Position numbers and translations under genes: made by a program. A stretch of 64,000 nt of DNA from Acidobacteriota bacterium (GTDB lineage: Bacteria > Acidobacteriota > Terriglobia > Acidiferrales > UBA7541): contig QHYE01000046.1 of the NCBI GenBank assembly GCA_003224055.1, positions 1-64,000 of the forward strand, in the 5' to 3' direction. The first letter of the stretch is position 1, and each line of letters opens with the position of its first letter. The notes below the pieces were generated by a model that worked only from the letters and a program-made list of their open reading frames with translations, had not been told where the DNA came from and ran no database searches. This document shows, in pieces, positions 1 to 8,953 of this stretch.

Positions 1-63
1 AGGAAGCAAGGGCCGGACCTTCTCCCATTGGGCGTCGGTCAACAGACGACCGTATCGCGCCAT
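1..63 (-). CDS. IS5-family transposase, N-terminal fragment cut by the window edge
   Basis: Read on the minus strand from ATG at 63, the first 21 codons give a short Arg-rich start followed by LLTDAQWEKVRPLLP, which matches the conserved N-terminus of IS5-group (DUF4096-type) transposases. A ribosome site (GGAGGGCC) lies just before the ATG. The rest of the gene, including any DDE catalytic residues, is outside the window. An insertion-sequence end should therefore lie between about 64 and 200, but I could not identify a terminal inverted repeat there. Whether the element is intact cannot be told. Confidence 0.75.
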   Translation of the reverse strand, partial: MARYGRLLTDAQWEKVRPLLP

Positions 64-201
64 CGGCCCTCCAGCGGCGCTGCTGACCTTGTTTATCTCG
101 CATTTCCGTCAACCCAACTACCTCAGAATTCAGGGCTTGCACCCAGTTTTGAAACAGCTTCTAGTAAAGATTGGGACTAATTTCTCTGAGGGAGGAAAGT
201 G

Positions 202-2148
202 ATGCGCAAGTCGTGCCTTGCATTGGCGATGATTGCGTTCTTGGCTTTGCCATTGTTTGCCCAACAAAAGAGCAGCGGGACAAATGATGGGAACACGGGG
301 ACGGCCGTGGCGAAGAGCGCTCCGGCGAGTTCCGCGCCAAAAAATTCCAGTGTTCTGCGCATGAATGGCATGTTTGCATTGTCGGCTGCACCGCGTCCCA
401 CGCCGTTCCCGGGACCTGCAGCAGCCACCGAGGATACACGTCCGCCCGGAAGGCTGGTGCCCAGGCATGAAATTGCTGGCATGTACGACTACATTAATTT
501 TTCGCCTGGCGACCCCTTCGCGAATTTTGGTAACCACGGCGCATCGGGCTCGTTCACATACAATGCCTCAAAATGGCTGGGACTCACTGCAGAACTCGCA
601 GGCTATCAGTTCCAGCGAGACCTCAGCCCGCTAACCGGAAGCAGCTCTTCCGTTAACGGTGGTTTCATGACCTATCTGTTTGGTCCCCGGCTGAACTTGC
701 GGAAGTTTGACTACTTCGTGCCCTTTGCCGAATTCCTCGCAGGCGGCGCGCACGGTGGCACCGATCTGGGCGGGCAGGACCAGAACGCATTTGCGATCGC
801 CACAGGTGGCGGCGTGGACATTGTTCTGACGAAAAACTTCTCATGGCGAATCGCGCAGCTGGACTATCTCATGACGACCTTTTCCGGGGGCGCCGTGGGA
901 GCATCCGGGCGCCAGAACAATTTCCGGGCCGCGACTGGAGTCGTGGTGCGCTTCGGGATTCCGAATCCGCCGCCGCCCCCGAATCATTCGCCGGTAGCGG
1001 CCTGCTCCGTGGACCCGGCGTCGGTCTATGCCGGTTCGGGCGGCACTGTGACGGTGCACGTAAATGCCAGCGACCCGGACAACGATTCCCTGACCTACAG
1101 CTATTCGGCGACCGGCGGATCCGTGGAGGGCACCGGCCCAGAGGCTCGTTGGAGTTCCGCCGGCGCGGCCGTTGGCTCTTACACCGTGAATGTTAAGGTG
1201 GACGACGGCAAGGGCGGCACGGCGTCGTGCTCCGCTGACATTAGAGTAGAAGAGAAGCCCAATCATCCACCGACGGCCTCCTTGTCCGTGGAGCGCAGCC
1301 CGATTCTGCCGGGTGAGCGGACGGGCGTCACCTGCAACGGGAGCGATCCGGACAACGACCCGCTGACCTACTCCTACACAACTACCGGCGGACAAATTGT
1401 CGGCAGCGGTTCGAACGTGCAGTTCGATTCGACTGGCCTCCAGCCGGGATCTTACACCGTGAATTGCTCAGTGAACGACGGACGCGGCGCCTCTGCCGAT
1501 GCTTCGGGCAAAGTGGAAGTGAAGGAGCCCCCGCAGATCAAGCAATTGGAAGCCAAGCTGGCGCTGCACAGCATCTACTTCCCGACGGCGCAACCCACTG
1601 TCGCGAAACCCAGCGGCGGTTTGGCGCCCAGTCAGGCGGCCACTCTGGAGACGCTGGCAAGCGACTTCTTGCAGTATCTCAAGTACCGGCCGGACGCTCA
1701 CTTGATTCTCGAAGGCCACGCAGACATTCGCGGCGCCAAAGACTACAACGTGAAGCTCTCCGAGCGCCGCGTGGAACGCACCAAGAGCTACCTCGTGGAA
1801 AAGGGCGTACCAGCGGATCACATCGAAACCAAGGCGTTCGGATTCGAAAAGAACATGACTTCTGAGGAGGTCAAGCAACTGATCGAAGCGGATCCCGATT
1901 TGAACCCTGCGGAAAAGCAGAAGATTCTGAAAAACCTGCTCACCGTGCGCCTTGCCAACAACCGCCGCGTGGATGTTACCCTCAGCACCACGGGGGAACA
2001 GTCCGTTCGCCGCTTCCCCTTCAATGCCAAAGACGCTCTGACTTTGCTTAGCAGAGCCGGAGGAGAAACCGGGAAGACCGGAAAAACCGGAACGACCGGA
2101 AAGGCCAAGACGCCGGCCCCCGCGCCCAAGAAGAAGACCAATCCATAG
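202..2148 (+). CDS. OmpA-family outer-membrane protein with beta-barrel and two PKD-like repeats
   Basis: A 648-residue exported protein. A signal peptide ends near LPLFAQQ (about residue 21). Residues about 85-250 look like an eight-stranded beta-barrel (alternating aromatic strands, FGPRLNLR, RFGIPN). Two similar Ig/PKD-like repeats follow (about 255-350 and 352-440), each starting NH-P and holding SDPDND. The C-terminal OmpA domain (about 450-600) has LEGHADIRG, LSERRVERTKSYL and NRRVDVTLS, the peptidoglycan-binding signature. The tail is rich in Gly-Lys-Thr and Pro. It probably ties the outer membrane to peptidoglycan. ATG 202 is preferred to GTG 199 because GGAGGA at 191-196 is better spaced for it. 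A strong terminator follows at 2220, so it is probably monocistronic. Confidence 0.88.
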   Translation: MRKSCLALAMIAFLALPLFAQQKSSGTNDGNTGTAVAKSAPASSAPKNSSVLRMNGMFALSAAPRPTPFPGPAAATEDTRPPGRLVPRHEIAGMYDYINFSPGDPFANFGNHGASGSFTYNASKWLGLTAELAGYQFQRDLSPLTGSSSSVNGGFMTYLFGPRLNLRKFDYFVPFAEFLAGGAHGGTDLGGQDQNAFAIATGGGVDIVLTKNFSWRIAQLDYLMTTFSGGAVGASGRQNNFRAATGVVVRFGIPNPPPPPNHSPVAACSVDPASVYAGSGGTVTVHVNASDPDNDSLTYSYSATGGSVEGTGPEARWSSAGAAVGSYTVNVKVDDGKGGTASCSADIRVEEKPNHPPTASLSVERSPILPGERTGVTCNGSDPDNDPLTYSYTTTGGQIVGSGSNVQFDSTGLQPGSYTVNCSVNDGRGASADASGKVEVKEPPQIKQLEAKLALHSIYFPTAQPTVAKPSGGLAPSQAATLETLASDFLQYLKYRPDAHLILEGHADIRGAKDYNVKLSERRVERTKSYLVEKGVPADHIETKAFGFEKNMTSEEVKQLIEADPDLNPAEKQKILKNLLTVRLANNRRVDVTLSTTGEQSVRRFPFNAKDALTLLSRAGGETGKTGKTGTTGKAKTPAPAPKKKTNP

Positions 2149-2219
2149 CCAGTGGCTGTCTCACGCCGGGGGAACCTCGTGCCTCCAGACGAGTGATCCG
2201 ACACGAGTATTCGAAATAC

Positions 2220-2260
2220 AGAAACGGGCTCTTCGAGCAACTCTCGAAGGGCCCGTTTCT
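2220..2260 (+). terminator. Rho-independent terminator after the OmpA gene
   Basis: A long hairpin: AGAAACGGGC and then TCTTCGAG at 2220-2237 pair with CTCGAAGG and then GCCCGTTTCT at 2243-2260 around a 5-base loop, followed by TTTGTT. There is one internal mismatch. The position about 70 bases after the stop codon fits termination of the OmpA transcript. Confidence 0.85.
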
Positions 2261-2572
2261 TTGTTCTGGGAAGAGGCCCCGGATAGGGAAGGGCGGCATT
2301 CCGGATCAGCGCCAGCGGAATTTTTGACCGCTGCTTTCCCAAAAGGGAACTGCCCCGTTCTATTTTTGCAAGTTATAGAAAATAAACCTTCTACGGATTT
2401 TCCTGCCGCGAAGCCAGGCACAGATATTCACAGCGCTTCCCAAACTGGGACTTGCCTTCGAGATATTAGATTAGCTGATGTATTGGTTTATGAATAGAGT
2501 TGGATGGGTTTCCTGAAATGGAATCTAATCTGCAAGTAAGAGCGGGAAGCCGGAAACTTTAGGATTTCAACT
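2261..2572. other. Intergenic region upstream of the sigma-54 activator gene
   Basis: About 310 bases, visibly more AT-rich than the flanking genes between about 2360 and 2560, with no convincing ORF. It should hold the promoter for the regulator at 2573. I looked for a -24/-12 element (TGGCAC-N5-TTGC) and found none that fits. AGGA at 2561-2564 is a plausible ribosome site for 2573. Confidence 0.4.
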
Positions 2573-3959
2573 ATGAGCGAAGAAGCCGCTGTCCGGCGCG
2601 AAGTCGCCCCCATGAACCTCCTCATCGTGGATGACGAGCTCGCCATCCGCGAGACCTGCGCGGTCGTCGCCGAGCAGTGCGGGATGAGAGCTACCGGGGT
2701 GGCCACCGCGGAGGAAGCCTTGGACGTCCTGGAGCATTCCGCGGTGGACATTCTGCTGACCGATTTGAAGCTGCCCCAAGCCAACGGCGTGGAACTTCTC
2801 AAAGTGGTTCACGATCTGCACCCCCAGGTCACCGTCGTGGTGCTCACCCAATACGGCACCATCGAATCGGCCGTGGAGGTTACCCACATGGGGGCTGTGG
2901 ATTATGTGACCAAACCCTTCAGCATCGAAGAGCTTCGTTCGCGGCTCGAGCGCGTGGCGCGCGCCGTCGAGCTCCAACAGGAAAACACTTTATTGCGGGA
3001 ACAGTTGCGGACCCGGCCCGGCTTCGGCGGACTGATCGGCGTCTCCATGAAAATGCAGCGCGTATAAGATGATGGAAAAAGTCAGCCAGCACGAATATCC
3101 CGTCTTGATTTTGGGAGAAAGCGGCACGGGCAAAGAGCTGGTGGCGCGCAGCATCCATTTTTCCGGTCCCCGCAAGGAACGACCGTTTGCGCCGGTGGAC
3201 TGCTCGGCGCTCGTGCCCACGCTGATCGAATCGGAATTGTTCGGCTACGTCAAAGGCGCATTTACCGGCGCCGTGCAAGCCAAGCAGGGCTTGCTGGAGG
3301 CAGCCCAGGGCGGCACGCTCTTTCTCGATGAGATTGGCGACATGCCCGTGGACCTGCAGGCCAAACTCTTAAGGGCTCTCCAGGAGCGCGAGATCAAACC
3401 TGTGGGCTCCACCGAGCGGCGGCGCATCAACGTTCGAATTATCGCCGCCACCAATCGCGACCTGGAGTCCGCGATTCGAACCGGAGCCTTTCGCCAGGAC
3501 CTCTACTTCCGGCTCAATGTTGTCCAGCTTAAGCTGCCGCCCTTGCGCGACCGCAAGAGCGATATCCCCATTCTGGTCACCGCTTTTCTCGAGAAATTTT
3601 CCGACTCCCAGGCTCCCGTTCGAACCATTTCCGAAGAAGCCATGCGGCGATTGATCGCTTATGACTGGCCCGGAAATGTGCGTGAACTGGAGAACGCCAT
3701 TGAACGCGCCGTTGCGCTGGGTTCTGGTCCCATCCTCCATGTGGCGGATCTGCCTTCGAGTCTGCAATATCCGACGAGCGAACGCGCGCCCGACAAAGAT
3801 GAAATCTTGCCGCTCGAGGAACTGGAGCGCCGCGCGATTCTCCGTACCCTCCGCGAAACCAGCGGCGACAAACTCGCCGCCGCGCGCATGCTCGGCATCG
3901 GCAAAACAACCCTCTACCGCAAACTCAAGCAATACCACGTGGAGCACGCCGAGCCGTAA
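2573..3959 (+). pseudogene. NtrC-family sigma-54-dependent response regulator, split by a frameshift
   Basis: The first part (2573-3067) is a receiver domain: VDDE acidic pocket, LLTDLKLPQANG with the phospho-acceptor Asp, and the conserved Lys in VTKPF. The second part (from 3069 in another frame) is a sigma-54 AAA+ domain with Walker A GESGTGKE, the sigma-54 contact loop GAFTGA and Walker B GGTLFLDEIGDMP, plus a C-terminal Fis-type helix-turn-helix (AARMLGIGKTTLYRKLK). The break is at GTATAAG, 3062-3068: family members read MQRVY-K at this point, so loss of a TA dinucleotide (or gain of one base) creates the TAA stop. All catalytic motifs are intact, so this is either a very recent mutation or a sequence error. 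ATG 3069 has no ribosome site, but restart by coupling cannot be excluded. If repaired, the protein is about 461 residues. Confidence 0.85.
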
Positions 3960-4370
3960 AACCAGACTTCAGTTTCGAACAGCCCACGGGTTCTGACTTT
4001 CCTGGTGGTGCGCTCCGCGCGCCTGCGTTTTTGCAGCTCTTTCCGTCGCAGCCGTCCCGAAGCTTGCCGCTTTTCTGCGCCCCCGAAACCTTGACCTCTC
4101 GATCCCCTAAACTCTTGCCTGCTTAAACTTCCCTGATGAAAGCGCTCTGTTTCGCGGCCCACTCTGGGAAGAACCCCCACCACAGTCTCGACATGGAATC
4201 CCGCGCGGTATTTTCTCTCCTGTGGCCTTCCCTAAGTGATTGATTCTTTGGACCCATTTGGCATCCCGCGATGGACTTGTCGGTGCACAGGCAATTGTTG
4301 AGGTCTGGCCCTGGGTTCTGGGTTTTAGGTGTGCGCGGTGGCCAGCGGCAACAAACCGCAGAGCGAAGTG
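3960..4370. other. Intergenic region between the two signalling genes
   Basis: About 410 bases without a supportable gene; reading frames here are short and lack family motifs. I see no clear terminator or consensus promoter. A GTG at 4329 could extend the next gene by 14 codons, but it has no ribosome site. Confidence 0.4.
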
Positions 4371-5692
4371 ATGAATATCTGGGGAACGAGGACGGACAGC
4401 ACCGAAGGCATTCGGGGAGTGGCGCGCGCGGCCGTGTCCGGGGCTTCGCGCAAAGAACTCTTGAAAGAGGCGCTACACGCTCTGGGAAAAGTTGGAAGCG
4501 TCGACCGCATCGGCGTTTGGATAGAAGCGGAGCCGGGCCAAAGCTTGCAGAGTGATGCTCCCGGCCAGTTTCAAGGATTGGTATGGGATCGAGAGAACGG
4601 CGAAATGCCCGCGGAGTGGGCAAACATATCGGTAGAGCCTCCGCTGCCGGAGAAATCCTTGTTCCCTGGGAAATGCGTCGTGCAGGACCTGGAGGCCGTG
4701 CCGACCCGGCCGATTGTCGGACCGCTCGTCGAACTGCGGCGCGCGGCGTGGATTCCTATCGAGAGAAACGGACAGCTGAAAGGAGTGATCCTGGCAGGAA
4801 GCCGGGGAAAGCAAGCCTTCGGTTCCCTGGACTCGATGCAATCGGTTGCGGCGGAATTGGCACTGGCCATCGGACTCGAAGAGGAACGGGGGATTGCGCG
4901 GATCCGAAATGTGGATTTGCGCGCGGCCCGGAATATCCTCGAAGCGCGCCGCACCAGGAATCCGGCAGGGATGATGCTCGCAAAGCTGGCGGATAGCTGC
5001 ACGGAAAAGGGGTCTGGGGAGCAGGGTCCCGGTGCAGCGTTTGCCGTGATCGACGCGCTCGTGGAGCACGAAGAACAGTCCAGCAAAAAAGAGGAGATCG
5101 AATTTCGCTGGAGGAGCGGAGACGAGGAGTGGGCGCGCGCGGTCGCAAGTGAACCGCTGGCGGGCATTTGGCGCCGCGCTTCGAACTCGAGGAGACTTCG
5201 GCCGCCGCGGATGCCGGAGGGACGCGGGGAAGCATGCCGCGGTTCGATGCCATCGTGAGCTCGTTTACCGTGCATGCCCCGGTGGTGGTGATCGGGTCGG
5301 CGGAGCGGCGCAAGGGGCTATCCGCGCTGATCGCCAGCGGCGCTGCGGACTTTGTGGCGCGCGACGAGGAGCACTGCCTTCCGGAAACGCTGGACGTCAT
5401 CCAGCGGCGATTGCGCCAGACCGCGGCCGTCGTGGGCGAGAGTTCCGAACCATTTGCTGCGAGCCAAGAAGATTTCGGAGAAGTGCTGCGGCACGAATTG
5501 AACAATCCGCTGACGGGCATCCTGGGAAACGCGGAATTGCTGCTCGCGGAAATCCGCAGAAGAGACGACGGCCAACTTCCGGAGGGCGGACGGCAGCGCG
5601 TGGAAACCATCGCCGTGCTGGCAGTGCGTTTGCGCGAGACGGTGCGCCGCCTGAGCCTGGAGTGGGAAGCGCGCCAAGCCCCGAAGCGCTGA
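4371..5692 (+). pseudogene. GAF / receiver-like / HisKA sensor protein, split by a frameshift
   Basis: The first frame (4371-5258) resembles a GAF-type sensory domain (about residues 20-190; AAWIPIERNGQLKGVILAG is the typical core strand pair). From about 5168 the downstream frame gives a degenerate receiver-like half (VVVIGSAERRKGLSALIASG) followed by a histidine-kinase dimerisation helix with the phospho-acceptor His in LRHELNNPLTGILGN. The change of frame (one base lost) lies about 5130-5250; out-of-frame sequence past it is unusually Arg-rich. No HATPase domain follows: the protein stops right after the DHp helices. It may phosphorylate or scaffold with a separate ATPase. It follows the NtrC-type gene on the same strand, so the two may be partners. 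The start is uncertain (ATG 4371 chosen over GTG 4329). Confidence 0.6.
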
Positions 5693-5714
5693 ACCTCGCG
5701 CTCAGCGTGCTGGA

Positions 5715-7388
5715 CTACGGCAACAGCCGGAAATTCACACTGATCGTGGTGTCGATTTCGATGGGCTCCCCGTTCAGGAGCGTTGAAGCGTAGCGCCACT
5801 GGCTGACGGCTTCGATGGCGGCGCGAGCCAGCCGCGGGTCTACCTGACTGTTCATCACCTGCAGTGACAGCGGTTTGCCGTCCATACCAATGACCGCATG
5901 CAGTACCACGGTGCCCTCCACGCCCGAGGTCTTGGCCGCGTCAGGATAGACGGGTTGCACCTTCTTCAGAATTCTTGCCGCCTGCACGTTGCCACCGATG
6001 CGTAGCCGAGTGGGCTTGGGTTTTTCCGCGGACTTCGCTGAAGCTGGAGCCTGAGCGGCCCCTTCCGCTGGGACGTCCACAACCTGAGTGATAGCCTCGA
6101 TGTCCAACCGGATGTTCAGCGAAAGATCGCGGTTCGGCTCCAGAACGATTTGCGGCGCCCGGTACGGATCGAAGCCCGGCTTCAGCACTTTCATCTCGTA
6201 TTCTCCGGCCGGCAAAGCCTTGAAACTGAAACTGCCCTCGGCGCCCGAGGCCGTCATGTCGATGGTCTTCGCTTTGTGGCTGGTCATCACGATAGTCGCA
6301 TTCGGCACAGCGGCGCCGCTGACGTCAAAGATGGTGCCCGTGAATTTGCCGGCGAGGTTCTGTGCCGGCAGGCGAACAGCCGCAAGCGGAAGCAGTACGA
6401 CCAAGGCAACGAGTTTGGCAATGCGCCCCGCTCGCGGCGACACTCCGCGGCGGTTGGTGCAGGGATTCAGCATGGCAAGAAATCTCCTTTCAAGATGTGA
6501 GGGGCGTGCAATGGCTAGAGCAACCGACCAGCCTCGTTCAGAGCTTTTGAGAGTGCGGGCGAGTTCGAGCAATTGACTTGCGTAGTCGGAAGCATCGAGT
6601 CCGGAATTTAAGACGGTATCATCGCAGGCGCGTTCGCTTTCCTGTCGCAGCCGCGCGGCGGCGATCCAAGCAAGAGGATGGAACCAATAGAAGGCCCGGA
6701 CGAGTTCGGCACAGATCTGTACCGGCCAGTCCTGACGAGCAATGTGCGCGAGTTCGTGGGTGAGCACGATCCGCCGGCGGTCCGAAGACCATTCGATGGC
6801 ACCGGCCGGAAGAATGATGCGCGGCCAGAAGACTCCCCACGTGACTGGCATGGCTGCGGGATTGCTGCACTGCAGGACGGACACGCGGCGCGCGATTTCC
6901 AGTGACCTGGAAATATCGGCCAGGCTGCCCGCCCAATCGTCCGCGGTGACTGTCACCGAATGCGCGGATACCCACGCCGTCCGCGCGAGACCGCCGAGCA
7001 GCCGCAGCACAATGAGGAAAGCACCCACGGTCCAACTCAGCACGAGCCAGCCGCGCAATTGGCTTAACAGCGGAGACGCGGAAGCGGCGTCTACGACCAT
7101 GGAAGGCAGTCTTTGCGAATTCGGATGGGCCGCGACTGGATGCGCCAGGCTCAAGAATCCGGCTGCGTCGCCCAGTACGGCCGAATGCCACGCGGGAAGC
7201 AGAAACGTGAGCACGGGTAGAGCGAGCGAGGCGAGAATTCCCACGGCCCACACTTGATGCCGTAATGCGGCCGAGCGACGGCGCAGGGGGCTTACCGTCA
7301 AGATCGTCAAAACGAGCAAAACAGTGGCCTTAACGCTGCAAGCGAACAGGAATCCAAGTGCCGGTTGGGCGCCGTCGAGCAGGGTCAT
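5715..7388 (-). CDS. BlaR1-type M56 peptidase fused to a carboxypeptidase-regulatory domain and a TonB C-terminal domain
   Basis: A 557-residue membrane protein. Hydrophobic segments at about 12-32, 48-66 and 113-135 precede the M56 zinc-protease core with HELAH (211-215) and a downstream Glu in RQESERACDD. A transmembrane segment at about 320-340 is followed by a carboxypeptidase regulatory-like beta-sandwich (about 345-430; GTIFDVSGAAVPNATI) and a TonB C-terminal domain (about 460-555; QPVYPDAAKTSGVEGTVVL and YASTLLNGEPIE). Its start overlaps the stop of the BlaI gene (ATGA at 7385-7388), so the two are translationally coupled. By analogy with BlaR1 it may cleave BlaI after sensing an envelope signal, but the usual penicillin-binding sensor is replaced by domains that would face the periplasm. 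The product's ligand is unknown. Confidence 0.88.
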   Translation of the reverse strand: MTLLDGAQPALGFLFACSVKATVLLVLTILTVSPLRRRSAALRHQVWAVGILASLALPVLTFLLPAWHSAVLGDAAGFLSLAHPVAAHPNSQRLPSMVVDAASASPLLSQLRGWLVLSWTVGAFLIVLRLLGGLARTAWVSAHSVTVTADDWAGSLADISRSLEIARRVSVLQCSNPAAMPVTWGVFWPRIILPAGAIEWSSDRRRIVLTHELAHIARQDWPVQICAELVRAFYWFHPLAWIAAARLRQESERACDDTVLNSGLDASDYASQLLELARTLKSSERGWSVALAIARPSHLERRFLAMLNPCTNRRGVSPRAGRIAKLVALVVLLPLAAVRLPAQNLAGKFTGTIFDVSGAAVPNATIVMTSHKAKTIDMTASGAEGSFSFKALPAGEYEMKVLKPGFDPYRAPQIVLEPNRDLSLNIRLDIEAITQVVDVPAEGAAQAPASAKSAEKPKPTRLRIGGNVQAARILKKVQPVYPDAAKTSGVEGTVVLHAVIGMDGKPLSLQVMNSQVDPRLARAAIEAVSQWRYASTLLNGEPIEIDTTISVNFRLLP

Positions 7389-7777
7389 GGTTGGCCTTCC
7401 TTTTTACTCTTCGCGATGAGGCGGGAAAGACGATCCAGTTCTTCCGAGGAGATTCGCGAAATTTCCCCGCCCAGAAGGGTGGCAACCGTCTTTTCTGTAG
7501 ACCCCTCGAAGAACGTCTCCACCAGGTGACGAAGAGCGGAACGGCGCGCAACGTCGCGCGGTACGGCCGGAATGTACACATAGCGCAGCCCTTGTTCTTC
7601 GTGGCGGACGTGACCTTTTTCCTCGAGCACGCGCAGTTGCGCGCGCACCGTCGAATAGCTTGGTTTGTCGGCCAGCTTGGCGAGCACCTGGCCAACGGTA
7701 GCGCGCTCGAGTTTGTAGAGAACGTCCATGATCTGGCGTTCGCGGCGCGTAAGGGAATGCGGTTTCGCTTTGCTCAT
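7385..7777 (-). CDS. BlaI/MecI/CopY-family transcriptional repressor
   Basis: A 130-residue winged-helix repressor. LTRRERQIMDVLY and ATVGQVLAKL, with recognition-helix sequence PSYSTVRAQLRVLEEKGHV, are typical of the BlaI family; the C-terminal half (ALRHLVETFFEGSTEKTVATLL) is the dimerisation and cleavage region. It is the first gene of a two-gene operon with the M56 peptidase that would inactivate it. Two dyads just upstream (7786-7823) overlap the promoter, so autorepression is expected. Confidence 0.93.
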   Translation of the reverse strand: MSKAKPHSLTRRERQIMDVLYKLERATVGQVLAKLADKPSYSTVRAQLRVLEEKGHVRHEEQGLRYVYIPAVPRDVARRSALRHLVETFFEGSTEKTVATLLGGEISRISSEELDRLSRLIAKSKKEGQP

Positions 7778-7785
7778 TGCTGTGT

Positions 7786-7842
7786 GTGCTAGTTCTCTAG
7801 CACATATGCTAGAAATCTAGCACCTGGGGCCGGGCGTGTCAA
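7786..7842 (-). promoter_or_regulatory. blaI-type promoter with two tandem operators
   Basis: Two near-identical 18-base dyads, GTGCTAGTTCTCTAGCAC (7786-7803) and ATGCTAGAAATCTAGCAC (7806-7823), have centres 20 bases apart (about two helical turns). On the minus strand TTGACA (7842-7837), a 17-base spacer and TAGATT (7819-7814) form a promoter whose -10 box lies inside the upstream dyad. This arrangement is what a BlaI dimer pair would need to repress its own operon. Spacing and symmetry are seen directly; the binding protein is inferred from position. Confidence 0.8.
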
Positions 7843-7861
7843 CTGATTTCATACCCAAGCT

Positions 7862-8872
7862 TCAATTCTTGATTGGAGTATCCGTTGCGCTCTTGGCCGC
7901 AACTTCGCCGAAGAAGGCGAGGACGCGGCGGCGAAATTCCACGGGCTGAAAGCCGAGGGCCGCGGTGTGAAACGCGCCCGGGACGACCCAGAGCTGCCTG
8001 GGGCCGCGGGCGGCGGCGTAAATCCTCTCCGTGTGGCGGCAGGGGAGTGCGACATCTTTTTCGTCACAGATGAGAAGGACGGGGAAGGCGCGCGCGGCCA
8101 CGGATTTTTCCGGCGACACTTCGGCGGCATGGAACCCCGCGAGAGATTCGTCGCGATAGAGAAGCGTCCAACTGAAAGGCGCGAAGAAAGTTTTTCCGAG
8201 CCAGGGATATTTTCGGAGCCCAGCGTAATCGTAAGTTGCTTCGCGAAGGCTTGCGAAAGACGCTTCGGCGACGACTGCTTTGATGCGCGGATCGGCCGCG
8301 GCGGATTGCAACGCAATGCCCGCGCCCATGGATTCGCCCAGTGCGAATAGGTGGAAGGCGGGCCGCGGCACAATCGGCAGGTCCGGATTGATGCTCATTT
8401 GCCTGGTGACGTATTTATGTTGCTCAGAATAGAAGAGAGCGTCGATGATGGCGCGGGTGTCGTTGCGTTCGAGCCAGCCGTAGGTGGCCGCGGGGCCTTC
8501 GCTGGCGCCATGGGCGCGGGCGTCCATCATGACGACGCCGTAACCGGCGCGCAGGAGAAATTCGGACTGGCCGATGACGCCGACGCGGTTATCGGCAACG
8601 CCGTGAAAAAGAAGCACCCAGCTCCCATTGGGCTGGGGCGCGGAGACTTTCCAGCCGCGGAGCATGACGCCGTCAGGGGCGCGAACGTTGAAGTCCTCGC
8701 GATGTCCGCCGGAGGCGACGAAGGAAGCGTCCGCTTCGCGGATCAGATCGGGAGTTAGTTCGCGCCGGATGGGGTGGAGGTAGGCGGGACCGACCAACCA
8801 GCCGGCCAGAGCCGCCAGGAACGGCGGAAAGAGCAGCAGGATGAGAGCAATGCGGATCAGGCGGCGGCGCAT
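7862..8872 (-). CDS. Membrane-anchored alpha/beta hydrolase (serine-peptidase/esterase-like)
   Basis: A 336-residue protein with an N-terminal membrane anchor (about residues 5-27). The alpha/beta-hydrolase fold is shown by the oxyanion strand WVLLFHG, the nucleophile elbow GESMGAG, an acidic residue in LLICDEKDVALP and the catalytic His in PGAFHTAAL. DARAHGASEG and the overall order resemble the BEM46/acyl-aminoacyl-peptidase group. The substrate cannot be read from sequence. It lies downstream of, and oriented away from, the blaI promoter region, with only a short spacer to the stop, and is probably transcribed alone. Confidence 0.85.
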   Translation of the reverse strand: MRRRLIRIALILLLFPPFLAALAGWLVGPAYLHPIRRELTPDLIREADASFVASGGHREDFNVRAPDGVMLRGWKVSAPQPNGSWVLLFHGVADNRVGVIGQSEFLLRAGYGVVMMDARAHGASEGPAATYGWLERNDTRAIIDALFYSEQHKYVTRQMSINPDLPIVPRPAFHLFALGESMGAGIALQSAAADPRIKAVVAEASFASLREATYDYAGLRKYPWLGKTFFAPFSWTLLYRDESLAGFHAAEVSPEKSVAARAFPVLLICDEKDVALPCRHTERIYAAARGPRQLWVVPGAFHTAALGFQPVEFRRRVLAFFGEVAAKSATDTPIKN

Positions 8873-8953
8873 GTGTTGTCTCTACAGAAGGATACGAGAA
8901 CGGAACGGGTGCAGTTCAAGTAAAACTTGAGATCGGAGCAGGAGGGCTGGATT

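Noticed and set aside
2261-2572. Sigma-54 promoter before the NtrC-type gene
   Set aside because: No TGGCAC-N5-TTGC element with correct spacing was found; AGGCAC and TTGC fragments are too far apart.
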